Below, piece by piece: positions 31,893-39,737 of a stretch of DNA of 64,000 bases. Position 1 is the first letter of the stretch. Every line of letters starts with the position of its first letter. The stretch is from positions 62,001 to 126,000 of the forward strand of contig JOBE01000014.1 in the NCBI GenBank assembly GCA_000717735.1, given 5' to 3'. The DNA comes from Streptomyces griseoluteus. GTDB taxonomy: Bacteria; Actinomycetota; Actinomycetes; Streptomycetales; Streptomycetaceae. Position numbers and translations under genes: made by a program. The notes below the pieces were generated by a model, which was not told the DNA's origin, did not search any database, and saw only the letters and a program-made list of their open reading frames with translations.

Positions 31893-34565
31893 TCAGGCGG
31901 GCGTCTCCGCGCTCGTGGAGTCGGCCGGGGCGGTCGGGGCGCCGAGGGTCGAGGAGGCGGAGTCGCTGGGGCCGCTCTCCTCGGTCGTCGAGCTGCTCGG
32001 GCTCGGCGTGCTCGTCTCGCTGCTGGTCGAGGGCGTCGGCGTCGGTGAGGTGGTGGTCGTCGGGGGTTTCGGCGAGGTGGTCGTCGGCGCCGGGCGCGTG
32101 GTCGTCGGGCGCGGCCCGCTCGTCGTGGTGGGAGCCGTCGGCGGCTCCGTGGTCCCCGTGGGGGACGTCGTCGCCGTCGGGGAGTCCGACGGCGTCGACG
32201 AGCCGGTGGCGCCGGGGCTCGTGGAGGAGGACGGCGACGCGCTCCCGGATCCGGACGGGCTCGGGGAGCCGGAGTGGGTGGGGTCGCCGGTCTCGCCCGG
32301 CTTCCCCGCCTCGCCCTCGGCCGGCGGCTCCTCGCCGTCCGTGCCGTCCGCACCGTCGTCGACGGGGTCATCGGTCGCGGTGCTGTCGGAGGTGACGCGG
32401 TCGACGGCCGGGTCGTCGCCGCTGCCGGAGGTGGCCCCGAGGGTCACCACGGTGCCGAGGACGGCGACGAGGAGCGCGCCCGCGCCGACGGCGGCGAGGT
32501 TGCGGCGCGCGCCGGTGAGGATGCCGCTCTTGAGGCTGCGGCGGCCGTCGCCGTGGTCGGTGTCGGGGCGGGTGACGAGCGTCGGGCCCTTGTCGGCGAA
32601 GTCGGGGAACGCGAACGCCGGCACGGCAGCGGCCTCGGTCTGCCCCACCGGGCCGACCGGCGGAGCGGTCTGTACCGGCCCGAGCGGCAGGGCGGCCGTG
32701 ACGGCTTCCCTGCCCTGGCGTGCGGCCGGGCCGCGCAGGGCCGGGGTGCCGCGGGGCGGCGAGACGGGCCCCTCGGCGCGGGCGCCGGCCGGGGCGCCGT
32801 GGTCTCCCGCGAGGTCGGCGACGAGGGCGAGCGCCCGGCGGCCGGCGACGGTGCCGCGCTTGTCGGCGAGCACCCCGCGCATGCCGATGGAGGCCTCCAG
32901 CTCTGCGCGGGCCCGCTCCAGGTTGCCGGTGCAGAGGGCGAGGACACCGAGCTCGTGGTGGAAGTAGGCCTCCTCGGCGACCTCTCCGGTGAGCCGGGCG
33001 GCCTCCTGCCCGGCGCGCAGGGCGCGTTCCCAGGCGCCCCAGTGCAGTCCCGCGGCGAAGGCGGGGGCGGCGGCGCGGGCGAGCAGGACGGCGGTGGCGC
33101 GGTGTTCGGCGGTCACCTCCGCGTCGGCCGCGGGGGCGGTCCCCGAACCGACGCAGACGGCCAGGGCGGCGAGGAGGGCGTCGGACTCGGCGGCGGCCCG
33201 CTCCGGGGTGACGGACGGGTGGGTCGTCCACCAGGCGTAGTGCTGGGCGACGGTGTGGGCGCGGTCGGCGGCCTCGGTCCCGTACCCCTGGGCGAGCAAC
33301 TGGGTGAGGACACCGACGGCGAGCCGGTAGCGGGGGCCGACCGGGGAGAGCAGGCCGCAGGCCATCAGCTCGCCGAGGGCCGCGTCGGCGTGGGTGTCGC
33401 CGACCAGGGCCGGCAGATGGGCCTGGTGCGGGACCTCGCCGCCGAGGGCGACGGCGAAGCGCAGGGTGGTCTGGGCGGACCGGCTGAGCCGGGAGGCGAG
33501 CAGAGCTGCGGGCGCGGCGCCCTCGCCGAGGCTGGGGAGCGGTATCTCGCGCAGTTCGACGTCGTGGTCCTCGACTCCGTCGAAGGCCGCTGCGGCGACG
33601 GCGGCCACCGCGGCGGGGTCGGCGGGCCCGAAGGCCTCTTCGAGGGCGCCGAAGGCGTCGAACTCGGCCGGGGTGACGCGGAGCCGGTCGCGCTGCCGGA
33701 GCAGTGCCCCGGCCTGGACGAACCGCAGCGGCAGGCCCTCGGACTCGAACCACAGGTCGCCGGCCCAGTTGGCCTCGTCGTCGGTGAGGGTACGTCCCGC
33801 GGCGCTCTCCAGGAGCTTCAGGGCGGCGCCGCGGCCGAGGCCCGCGAGGTGGAGCTCCTCGACGTGGGCTTCGGGTGAGGGCGCCGGGACGTCGGGTCCC
33901 GCGGCGAGGAGGAAGGCGCATTCGGGGGCGGCGGCGAGGAGCTCGTCGAGGGCGGCGCCGCCGAACTCCAGGTCGTCGACGACGACGACGGCGCCGACGT
34001 CGCGGAGCCGGTCGGGGATTTCGGCGCGGCCGGGCCGGTGCTCGGGGGCGTACCGGACGGCGGCGAAGAGCTCGTGGAGGAGTTCGGCCGGGGTGCGGTG
34101 GTGGCCGGACAGCCGGACGACTCCGTCGGGGGCGAGGCCCGCGCAGTCGGCGGCGACGGCGTCGAGGAGGGCGGTGCGGCCGGATCCGGCGGGGCCGGTG
34201 AGGCGCGCGGAGCGGCCGCGGCCGAGGATGGCGGCGAGGCGCTCGCGCTCCTCCTGGCGTTCGAGGAGGGGCAGCGCGGGCGCGGCCGGGCCGGGCGGGA
34301 CGGCCGGGGCGGCGGCGCGGGCGGCCTCGGCGCGCTCCTCGGGGGTACGGGGGCGGGGGGCGGCGGATTCCTGTCCTGGCGGGCAGGGCTCGATCTCGCT
34401 GCCGTCCACGGGGTTGACGGTGACGAGCAGGTCGCCGGAGAGGATCCGGACGACGCGGGCACGCGCGGGTGCGGGCGCGGATGCGGGCGTGCCGCGTCCC
34501 TGGCGGGCGCCTTCGCCCTCGGAGTCGTGTCCGTACTCCTCCGGCCCCCGGTTGATCGGGTCCAT
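31893..34565 (-). CDS. Membrane-anchored P-loop regulatory protein with Ser/Thr/Pro-rich extracellular tail
   Basis: 890 aa. A flexible N-terminus precedes a STAND/AAA-like ATPase region with a P-loop GPAGSGRT (124-131; Arg where Lys is usual) and a Walker B-like VGAVVVVDDLEF. A helical, TPR-like section follows (about 370-600; FHHELGVLALCTGNLERARAELE). One membrane helix (about 690-713, VGAGALLVAVLGTVVTLGA) leads to a 176-residue tail of Ser/Thr/Pro/Gly that would lie outside the cell. Substrate and partners are unknown. ATG 34565 was chosen over an in-frame TTG at 34580. Confidence 0.78.
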   Translation of the reverse strand: MDPINRGPEEYGHDSEGEGARQGRGTPASAPAPARARVVRILSGDLLVTVNPVDGSEIEPCPPGQESAAPRPRTPEERAEAARAAAPAVPPGPAAPALPLLERQEERERLAAILGRGRSARLTGPAGSGRTALLDAVAADCAGLAPDGVVRLSGHHRTPAELLHELFAAVRYAPEHRPGRAEIPDRLRDVGAVVVVDDLEFGGAALDELLAAAPECAFLLAAGPDVPAPSPEAHVEELHLAGLGRGAALKLLESAAGRTLTDDEANWAGDLWFESEGLPLRFVQAGALLRQRDRLRVTPAEFDAFGALEEAFGPADPAAVAAVAAAAFDGVEDHDVELREIPLPSLGEGAAPAALLASRLSRSAQTTLRFAVALGGEVPHQAHLPALVGDTHADAALGELMACGLLSPVGPRYRLAVGVLTQLLAQGYGTEAADRAHTVAQHYAWWTTHPSVTPERAAAESDALLAALAVCVGSGTAPAADAEVTAEHRATAVLLARAAAPAFAAGLHWGAWERALRAGQEAARLTGEVAEEAYFHHELGVLALCTGNLERARAELEASIGMRGVLADKRGTVAGRRALALVADLAGDHGAPAGARAEGPVSPPRGTPALRGPAARQGREAVTAALPLGPVQTAPPVGPVGQTEAAAVPAFAFPDFADKGPTLVTRPDTDHGDGRRSLKSGILTGARRNLAAVGAGALLVAVLGTVVTLGATSGSGDDPAVDRVTSDSTATDDPVDDGADGTDGEEPPAEGEAGKPGETGDPTHSGSPSPSGSGSASPSSSTSPGATGSSTPSDSPTATTSPTGTTEPPTAPTTTSGPRPTTTRPAPTTTSPKPPTTTTSPTPTPSTSSETSTPSPSSSTTEESGPSDSASSTLGAPTAPADSTSAETPA

Positions 34566-34730
34566 GGTCCAAGCCCCCAAGAAGCGGTGTCCGGTGCCCG
34601 CCGGGTGGTTCCGTCAATGTGCAGGCGACCGAACCCTAGACCGTGGTCAGGCGCCCGGGAACAGGTGGGGTGCCCCGGAGACCAAGACGTCATGGTCTTG
34701 TGAGGATTGAGCGTGACGCCTGGTTCACAC

Positions 34731-34836
34731 AGCGGCTTCACACGCCCGCACCCGTGCAGCGGCTTCACACGCCCACACCCGTGCAGCGGCTTCACACGCC
34801 CGCACCCGTACGGCTGCCTCACGCCCGCACCCGTGC
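34731..34836. repeat. 27-bp tandem repeat downstream of the STAS gene
   Basis: Copies of AGCGGCTTCACACGCCCGCA + CCCGTGC start at 34731, 34758 and 34785, and a degenerate copy runs 34812-34836. It lies between the STAS stop (34869) and the start of the large P-loop gene, in a 300-bp gap where no gene was seen. The last copy contains GCACCCGTGCGGGC, which can fold as a short hairpin. Confidence 0.92.
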
Positions 34837-34868
34837 GGGCACCGCCGGGTCCGCCACCTCGAGGTCCG

Positions 34869-35192
34869 TCAGACCCGGGGCAGGGACTCCAGGGCGAGGC
34901 CGCCCTCGATGGCGAGGATGCGGTGCAGCCGGGTGGCGACGAGCAGCCGCTGCATCTGGGGCGGCACCCCGCGCAGCACGAGGCGCCTGCCGCAGCGGCC
35001 GGCCCGTCGGTGAGCGCCCATGATCACGCCGAGTCCGGTCGCGTCCCAGGAGTCGAGGCCGGTCAGGTCGAGCACCAGGTCGCCGACGCCGTCGTCGACC
35101 GCCGAGTGCAGGACCGTACGGGCGTCCGCCGCGCTGCGGACGTCGAGGCGGCCCCCGACGACCAGCTCGACGTGGTCGCCCCTGATATGCAT
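34869..35192 (-). CDS. STAS-domain protein (anti-sigma-factor antagonist type)
   Basis: 107 aa, a single STAS fold: GDHVELVVGGRLDVRSAAD, VLDLTGLDSWDATGLGVIMGAHRRA, RLVLRGVPPQMQRLL. The phosphorylation motif, normally DSSG, is D50-A-T52-G here, so Thr52 would be the acceptor. Such proteins release a sigma factor by binding its anti-sigma kinase; the partner is not evident. The ATG at 35192 has GGGGAGC upstream. Confidence 0.87.
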   Translation of the reverse strand: MHIRGDHVELVVGGRLDVRSAADARTVLHSAVDDGVGDLVLDLTGLDSWDATGLGVIMGAHRRAGRCGRRLVLRGVPPQMQRLLVATRLHRILAIEGGLALESLPRV

Positions 35193-35282
35193 ATGTGCTC
35201 CCCGAGAGTGCTCCGTCTTCGCAACAACTGACTGCCGTGACAGCAGAAGCGTTGCGCCTTGTCAGCGAACCGGTACCTGAAT

Positions 35283-35298
35283 TCACCCCACGGGGTGA
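35283..35298 (-). terminator. Small hairpin after 3-hydroxybutyryl-CoA dehydrogenase
   Basis: TCACCCC-AC-GGGGTGA, a perfect 7-bp stem 20 bp after the stop at 35319. The very short loop makes its role as a terminator uncertain. Confidence 0.45.
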
Positions 35299-35318
35299 GG
35301 CGGGGTGGCGGGTCCGGC

Positions 35319-36167
35319 TCAGTACTTGTAGAAGCCCTGCCCGCTCTTGCGGCCGATGTCACCCGCGTCCACCATCCGGCGCATCAGCTCCGGCGGTGCG
35401 AACTTCTCGTCCTGGGACTCGGTGTAGATGTTGTTGGCGGCGTTCACCAGGATGTCGATGCCGGTGAGGTCGGCGGTGGCGAGCGGGCCCATGGCGTGAC
35501 CGAAGCCGAGCTTGCAGGCGATGTCGATGTCCTCGGCGGTGGCGACGCCCGACTCGTGGAGCTTGGCGGCCTCGACGACGAGGGCGGAGATGAGCCGGGT
35601 GGTGACGAAGCCGGCGACGTCGCGGTTGACGACGATGCAGGTCTTGCCGACGGACTCGGCGAACTCCCGGGCGGCGGCGAGGGTCTCGTCGCTGGTCTTG
35701 TAGCCGCGGACGAGCTCGACGAGCTGCATCATCGGCACCGGCGAGAAGAAGTGGACGCCGACGACGGCCTCGGGACGCTCCGTCACCGCGGCGATCTTGG
35801 TGATCGGGATCGCGGAGGTGTTGGAGGCGAGGACGGCGCCATCCTTGACGATCTTGTCGAGCGAGCGGAAGATCTCGTGCTTGACGTCGAGGTTCTCGAA
35901 GACGGCCTCGACGACGATGTCCGCGTCGGCGACGGCTTCGAGCTCGGTGGTGGCGGTGATCCGGCCGAGCGCGGCCTCGGCGTCGGCGGCGTCCAGCTTG
36001 CCCTTGGCGACGAACCGCTCGTACGACGCCTTGATGCCGTCGGTTCCACGAGTGAGGGCGGCGTCGGTGACGTCACGCAGGACGACGTCCCAGCCCGCCT
36101 GTGCCGAGACCTGTGCGATGCCGGACCCCATGAGTCCGGCCCCGATGACGGCGAGCTTCCTGGCCAC
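35319..36167 (-). CDS. 3-hydroxybutyryl-CoA dehydrogenase
   Basis: 282 aa. Rossmann NAD(P) site AVIGAGLMGSG (residues 7-16), active-site Ser in LASNTSAIP, His139 (VGVHFFSPVP) paired with Glu151, and the C-terminal 3HCDH domain ending GRKSGQGFYKY. It oxidises or reduces acetoacetyl-CoA/3-hydroxybutyryl-CoA in C4 acyl-CoA metabolism, feeding butyryl-CoA towards IcmA. ATG 36167. It is divergent from the EamA operon. Confidence 0.95.
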   Translation of the reverse strand: MARKLAVIGAGLMGSGIAQVSAQAGWDVVLRDVTDAALTRGTDGIKASYERFVAKGKLDAADAEAALGRITATTELEAVADADIVVEAVFENLDVKHEIFRSLDKIVKDGAVLASNTSAIPITKIAAVTERPEAVVGVHFFSPVPMMQLVELVRGYKTSDETLAAAREFAESVGKTCIVVNRDVAGFVTTRLISALVVEAAKLHESGVATAEDIDIACKLGFGHAMGPLATADLTGIDILVNAANNIYTESQDEKFAPPELMRRMVDAGDIGRKSGQGFYKY

Positions 36168-36321
36168 GATGTTCCACCCCTTAACGCCTGTTCACTTCTG
36201 GCTCTCCGGCGGAGATTAGCGGTCGGGAGCCGCCATGTGACCGTGAAGTAATGCGCGTCACGCCCTCTTTGACGGACGTCACACTCACAACACCCCGTTC
36301 GGGCTCCCGCACGGTCGCCAC

Positions 36322-36338
36322 ATACCCCATGGGGGTAT
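36322..36338. promoter_or_regulatory. CsoR/CstR-like operator upstream of the EamA operon
   Basis: ATACCCC-ATG-GGGGTAT is a 17-bp inverted repeat 50 bp before the EamA start. The right arm runs into TATACA, a plausible -10, so binding would block transcription. C-tract/G-tract palindromes flanked by TA are typical operators of the CsoR, CstR and FrmR copper, persulfide and formaldehyde sensors. No such regulator gene is in the window. Confidence 0.55.
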
Positions 36339-36388
36339 ACAGTCGAGCGCACTCGTCCGGCTGCCGTCGTTCGGGAGGAGGTGCCGTC

Positions 36389-37303
36389 ATGCGTCCGTAC
36401 GCCCCGGGGACCGTCCCCGCTCCGCTGCTCCTGCTCACCGGCATGGTCAGCCTCCAGTTCGGCTCCGCCTTCGCGAAACGGCTCTTCGAGCAGACCGGCC
36501 CGGCCGGAGCGACCCTGCTGCGGCTGCTCATCGCCGCCACCCTGCTCTGCCTGCTCTCCCGGCCCGCGCCCCGGCTCCTGCGCAGCCACTGGCGACTGCT
36601 GCTCCCCTACGGGGCCGTCTTCGCCGTGATGCAGTTCTCCTTCTACGAGGCGACCTCACGGCTCCCACTCGGAGTGGTGGTGACCCTGGAGTTCAGCGGC
36701 CCGCTGCTGCTCGCCGCCCTCACCTCGCGCCGCGCGCTCGACCGGATCTGGGTGGCGCTCGCGGGTACCGGCCTGCTCGTCCTCGGCGGCACGAAGGGCA
36801 TGGACGACCCGGTCGGCCTGGCCGCGAGCCTGCTCACCGGAGCGGCGCTCACCGGCTACATCCTGCTGGGGGCCCGGGTCGGCAGGGCCGTACCCGGCGG
36901 CTCGGGCCTGGCCGTCGGGCTCGCGGTCGCCGCCGTCCTCGCGCTGCCCACCGCGCCCGTCCTCGGCCTGCCCTCCCCCGGTGTCCTGCTGGAACCGGGG
37001 GTCCTCGGGGCGGCCCTCGCGGTGGCCGTCCTGACGACGGTGGTGCCGTTCTCCCTGGAGTTCGCCGCGCTGCGACGGATGCCCCCGAGGGTCTTCGCCG
37101 TCCTGTCGACGGTGGAGCCGGTCATCGCCGCCCTGGTCGGCCTCGCCCTGCTCGGCGAGCGGCTCTCCTGGGTCCAGTGGGTCGCCGTGCTCTGCGTGGT
37201 GGGCGCGGCCGTCGGCACGGGCCGGAGCTCCGCCACGTCGCCGGACACGCCCCCCGCATCGCCCGATCGATCCCCGTCCCGGAAGAACGGAGTGCACACG
37301 TGA
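36389..37303 (+). CDS. EamA-family (DMT) transporter
   Basis: 304 aa. Ten predicted membrane segments arranged as two EamA repeats: FAKRLFEQTGPAGATLLRLL and EFAALRRMPPRVFAVLSTVEP..LLGERLSWVQWVAV. It resembles RhtA-type amino-acid exporters. The ATG at 36389 has GGGAGGAGG six bases upstream. Its stop overlaps the next start by 4 bp (GTGA). It heads a three-gene operon with an unrecognised protein and a cysteine desulfurase, so a sulfur-containing or amino-acid-derived substrate is plausible (inference). Confidence 0.9.
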   Translation: MRPYAPGTVPAPLLLLTGMVSLQFGSAFAKRLFEQTGPAGATLLRLLIAATLLCLLSRPAPRLLRSHWRLLLPYGAVFAVMQFSFYEATSRLPLGVVVTLEFSGPLLLAALTSRRALDRIWVALAGTGLLVLGGTKGMDDPVGLAASLLTGAALTGYILLGARVGRAVPGGSGLAVGLAVAAVLALPTAPVLGLPSPGVLLEPGVLGAALAVAVLTTVVPFSLEFAALRRMPPRVFAVLSTVEPVIAALVGLALLGERLSWVQWVAVLCVVGAAVGTGRSSATSPDTPPASPDRSPSRKNGVHT

Positions 37304-38073
37304 CCAGCACGACAAGCCCTCTCGCCCCTCGGGGGCGCACGGTCCCGGCCGGCCGGGTCGCGCCCCTCCTGGAGACCGTCTCCCCCACGTCCCGCTCGGC
37401 GCTCCTCGTCGCGGGCGGGTACTTCGACACGGCCGTCGGCATCGGCGCCTTCTCGCTCAACTCCTTCGCCCTGGCCCAGGAGACGGGTGCCGCCGCGCGC
37501 CGGCTCCACCGGGGCAACAAGGTGCTCTACGACGTCATCGTCAACGACCTCGGGATGTCCTGTTCCACCGACGTCTGCACGCTGCCGGCCGCGGGCCCCG
37601 CCGAGACCGACCTGACCCCGCTCACGGCCGCGGCCGCCGAGGCGGGGACGGACTTCACCGTCACCCGCGAGCGGAACCTGCGCAACCGCGCCGCCCGCTC
37701 GATGAAACGGTGGCTGCGCGAACCGGCGGCCCAGCCGCTGTTCTCCCTCGACGGGGACGAGATCGTCTTCCGCTCCCGCCAGTACGAGAAGGTGCTCGCC
37801 GGGGTCGTCAAGGGCGATCACGTCGTGCCCCGCTGCCCGTTGATCGTCGCCGAGTACTTCGCGCGCTACTTCGCCCGGCTGCGGGCCTTCCCCGACTGCG
37901 CCCACCGCCATGTGATCGACATCAACTCGCTCGCCGACCGGGACAAGGTGACCAAGGGCGCCGAGATCTACCTCCGCACCCTGGGCACGCCCGAGGAGGA
38001 GATCGTGCTGGTCTTCGCCGACGCGGCCTGCGCCGATCCGACGGCCCTGACCTACACCGCGTACGACTTCTGA
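37300..38073 (+). CDS. Unrecognised 257-aa protein of the desulfurase operon
   Basis: No family was recognised. There is no signal peptide or membrane segment. Five cysteines are present: Cys88 and Cys93 in LGMSCSTDVCTLP, Cys179 (VPRCPLIVAEYFARYF), Cys200 and Cys244, some in persulfide- or metal-friendly settings. A basic helix lies at about 124-140 (RERNLRNRAARSMKRWLR). The C-terminus IVLVFADAACADPTALTYTAYDF looks like a beta strand and tail. GTG 37300 overlaps the EamA stop. Candidate role: acceptor or modifying enzyme using sulfur from the next gene (inference). Confidence 0.7.
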   Translation: MTSTTSPLAPRGRTVPAGRVAPLLETVSPTSRSALLVAGGYFDTAVGIGAFSLNSFALAQETGAAARRLHRGNKVLYDVIVNDLGMSCSTDVCTLPAAGPAETDLTPLTAAAAEAGTDFTVTRERNLRNRAARSMKRWLREPAAQPLFSLDGDEIVFRSRQYEKVLAGVVKGDHVVPRCPLIVAEYFARYFARLRAFPDCAHRHVIDINSLADRDKVTKGAEIYLRTLGTPEEEIVLVFADAACADPTALTYTAYDF

Positions 38074-38107
38074 CCACCCGCCCCAGCGGAAGAGGGAGAG
38101 AACCGGC

Positions 38108-39259
38108 ATGGCCACGATCTATCTCGACCACCAGGCGACCACCCCGATGGACCCGGCGGTCGTCGAGGCGATGAACTTCGCCGCCACCCACTGCTACGCC
38201 AATCCGTCCAGCCCGCACGCCGCCGGCATCCGCGCCTTCCGCGAGGTCGAACGGGCCCGCGGGGCGGTCGCCCGGCTCATCGGGGCGGGGCGCAGCGAGA
38301 TCTACTTCACCTCCGGCGCGACGGAGGGCAACAACCTGGCGATCAAGGGCGTCGCCGCGAGGACGGGCGGGCCCCGCCATGTGGTGACGACGGCGGTGGA
38401 GCACAAGTCCGTGCTCGACACGTGCCGTTCGCTGCGGGAGGCGGGGCACGAGGTGACGGTGCTGCCGGTCGACGGCGAGGGCCGGATCGATCCGGGGCGG
38501 GTGGCGGCGGCGCTGCGGCCGGACACCGCGCTGGTCTCGGTGATGCTCGCGAACAACGAGATCTCCACGGTCCAGCCGGTGGCGGAGATCGGCGCGATCA
38601 CCTGCGCGGCGGGTGTTCCGCTCCACTGCGACGCGACCCAGGGGGTGGGCTCGCTGCCGGTGGACGTGCGGACGCTCGGCGTCGACCTGCTGACGTTCTC
38701 CGGCCACAAGATCTACGGCCCGAAGGGCGTAGGCGTGCTGTACGTCTCCAACCGGCTCTCGGACCGGGCGCCGCTGGCGCCGCTGCTGCACGGCGGCGGC
38801 CAGGAACGCGGACTGCGCGCGGGCACGCTCAACACCGCCGCGGTCATCGGCCTCGGCGCGGCCGTCGGAGTGCTCGCGGCGGGCCGGGAGGAGGAGGCGG
38901 TACGGCTCGCGGGGCTGCGGGGCCGGTTCCTGACGGAGCTGGCGCACCGGGTCCCGTACACGCTCAACAGCGGTACGGGACCGGGCTTCCTGCCGCACGC
39001 GGTGAACCTGTCCTTCCCGGACGTGGACGCGCAGCAGCTGCTCCTGGAGGTCGCCGGCCTCGCCGTCTCGACGGGCTCGGCCTGCAACAGCTCTGCGCAG
39101 GAGCCCTCGCACGTCCTGCGGGCGATCGGGCTGCCGCCCGAGCGGATCCGGGGCAGCGTGCGGATCGCGTTCGGCCGCTTCAGCACGGAGGCGGAGGCGG
39201 TCCGCGCCGCCCACGCGCTCGCGGCGGTCGCGGGCGCCCGTCCGCCGGTGACGGCCTAG
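38108..39259 (+). CDS. Cysteine desulfurase (IscS/NifS/DndA class)
   Basis: 383 aa, PLP-dependent. PLP-lysine Lys201 (TFSGHKIYGPKGVG), Asp/His of HCDATQGVG and the persulfide cysteine Cys326 (SACNSSAQEPSHVL) are present. It takes sulfur from cysteine as a persulfide and hands it on. No Fe-S scaffold, tRNA thiolase or dnd genes lie nearby. Instead it sits in an operon with EamA and an unknown protein, so it is probably a dedicated, not housekeeping, desulfurase. The ATG at 38108 has GAGGGAGAG upstream. The next genes downstream are fragments. Confidence 0.93.
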   Translation: MATIYLDHQATTPMDPAVVEAMNFAATHCYANPSSPHAAGIRAFREVERARGAVARLIGAGRSEIYFTSGATEGNNLAIKGVAARTGGPRHVVTTAVEHKSVLDTCRSLREAGHEVTVLPVDGEGRIDPGRVAAALRPDTALVSVMLANNEISTVQPVAEIGAITCAAGVPLHCDATQGVGSLPVDVRTLGVDLLTFSGHKIYGPKGVGVLYVSNRLSDRAPLAPLLHGGGQERGLRAGTLNTAAVIGLGAAVGVLAAGREEEAVRLAGLRGRFLTELAHRVPYTLNSGTGPGFLPHAVNLSFPDVDAQQLLLEVAGLAVSTGSACNSSAQEPSHVLRAIGLPPERIRGSVRIAFGRFSTEAEAVRAAHALAAVAGARPPVTA

Positions 39260-39455
39260 GTCCTGTCTTTCCTCACGTACTCCGTATCCGTCAGCGCTCG
39301 CGCGCGGCGTACGTCAGCACCCGCTCGCTCAGGAGCTCCTCGATCTCGTCGAGGAGCACGAGGGCCTTGCGCGAGACGGCGGTCGCCTTGCCGCCCGTGG
39401 TCATCTCGCGGGTGATGCAGCCGACGACGGTGTCCTGGCCGCCGGGACCGACGCC

Positions 39456-39521
39456 GACTTCGAGCTCGACGAGAACGCCCGGTGGCGTCTCCTGAACGGA
39501 CTCGACGACATCAGCCTCACC
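39456..39521 (+). pseudogene. Possible leuD-like C-terminal fragment
   Basis: This plus-strand frame reads RWRLLNGLDDISLT, resembling the conserved C-terminal block of isopropylmalate dehydratase small subunit. Nothing LeuD-like is recognisable further upstream, and the sequence runs straight into the permease fragment. It may be a scar of recombination. A minus-strand frame across the same bases (39291-39572, ending LDEIEELLSERVLTYAARER) is an alternative coding candidate, so the call is weak. Confidence 0.35.
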
Positions 39522-39528
39522 CCTGCCG

Positions 39529-39723
39529 ATGACGCTCGCCCCCGGCCGGCTCGACGCGCTCTCGCACCTCATGCCGTTCCGCTACCTGGTGGACGCGGTC
39601 CGCGAGGCGTACGTCGGCCACTACACGACACCGGCCCTGCTGTACGGGGTGCTCGTCGCCCTGGGTGTGGCGGCACTGGCCGTGACGGTGGGCACAAGGA
39701 CGTTCCGAAGCGCCGGCGCATAA
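39529..39723 (+). pseudogene. C-terminal remnant of an ABC-2 permease
   Basis: 64 codons, beginning within PGRLDALSHLMPFRYLVDAV and including the segment LLYGVLVALGVAALAVTVGT and the ending RTFRSAGA, match the C-terminus of DrrB-type ABC permeases (the SPLYPVV..YL-like region before the last membrane helix). The rest of the permease and its ATPase are absent. With the LeuD-like scrap, it marks the right edge of the inserted desulfurase operon. Nothing else was recognised in 39260-39737. Confidence 0.65.
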
Positions 39724-39737
39724 CTAGGCTTGGCCCC

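Noticed and set aside
34566..34580. TTG start five codons upstream for the large P-loop gene
   Set aside because: Weak ribosome site; the ATG at 34565 is the simpler choice.
34731..34836. The 27-bp repeats as a CRISPR array or origin iterons
   Set aside because: No spacers, only four copies, no replication gene nearby.
39291..39572. A 93-aa minus-strand gene
   Set aside because: The C-terminal part looks protein-like, but no family was recognised, no ribosome site was found, and the opposite strand carries LeuD-like and permease remnants. Kept only as an alternative in the fragment entry.
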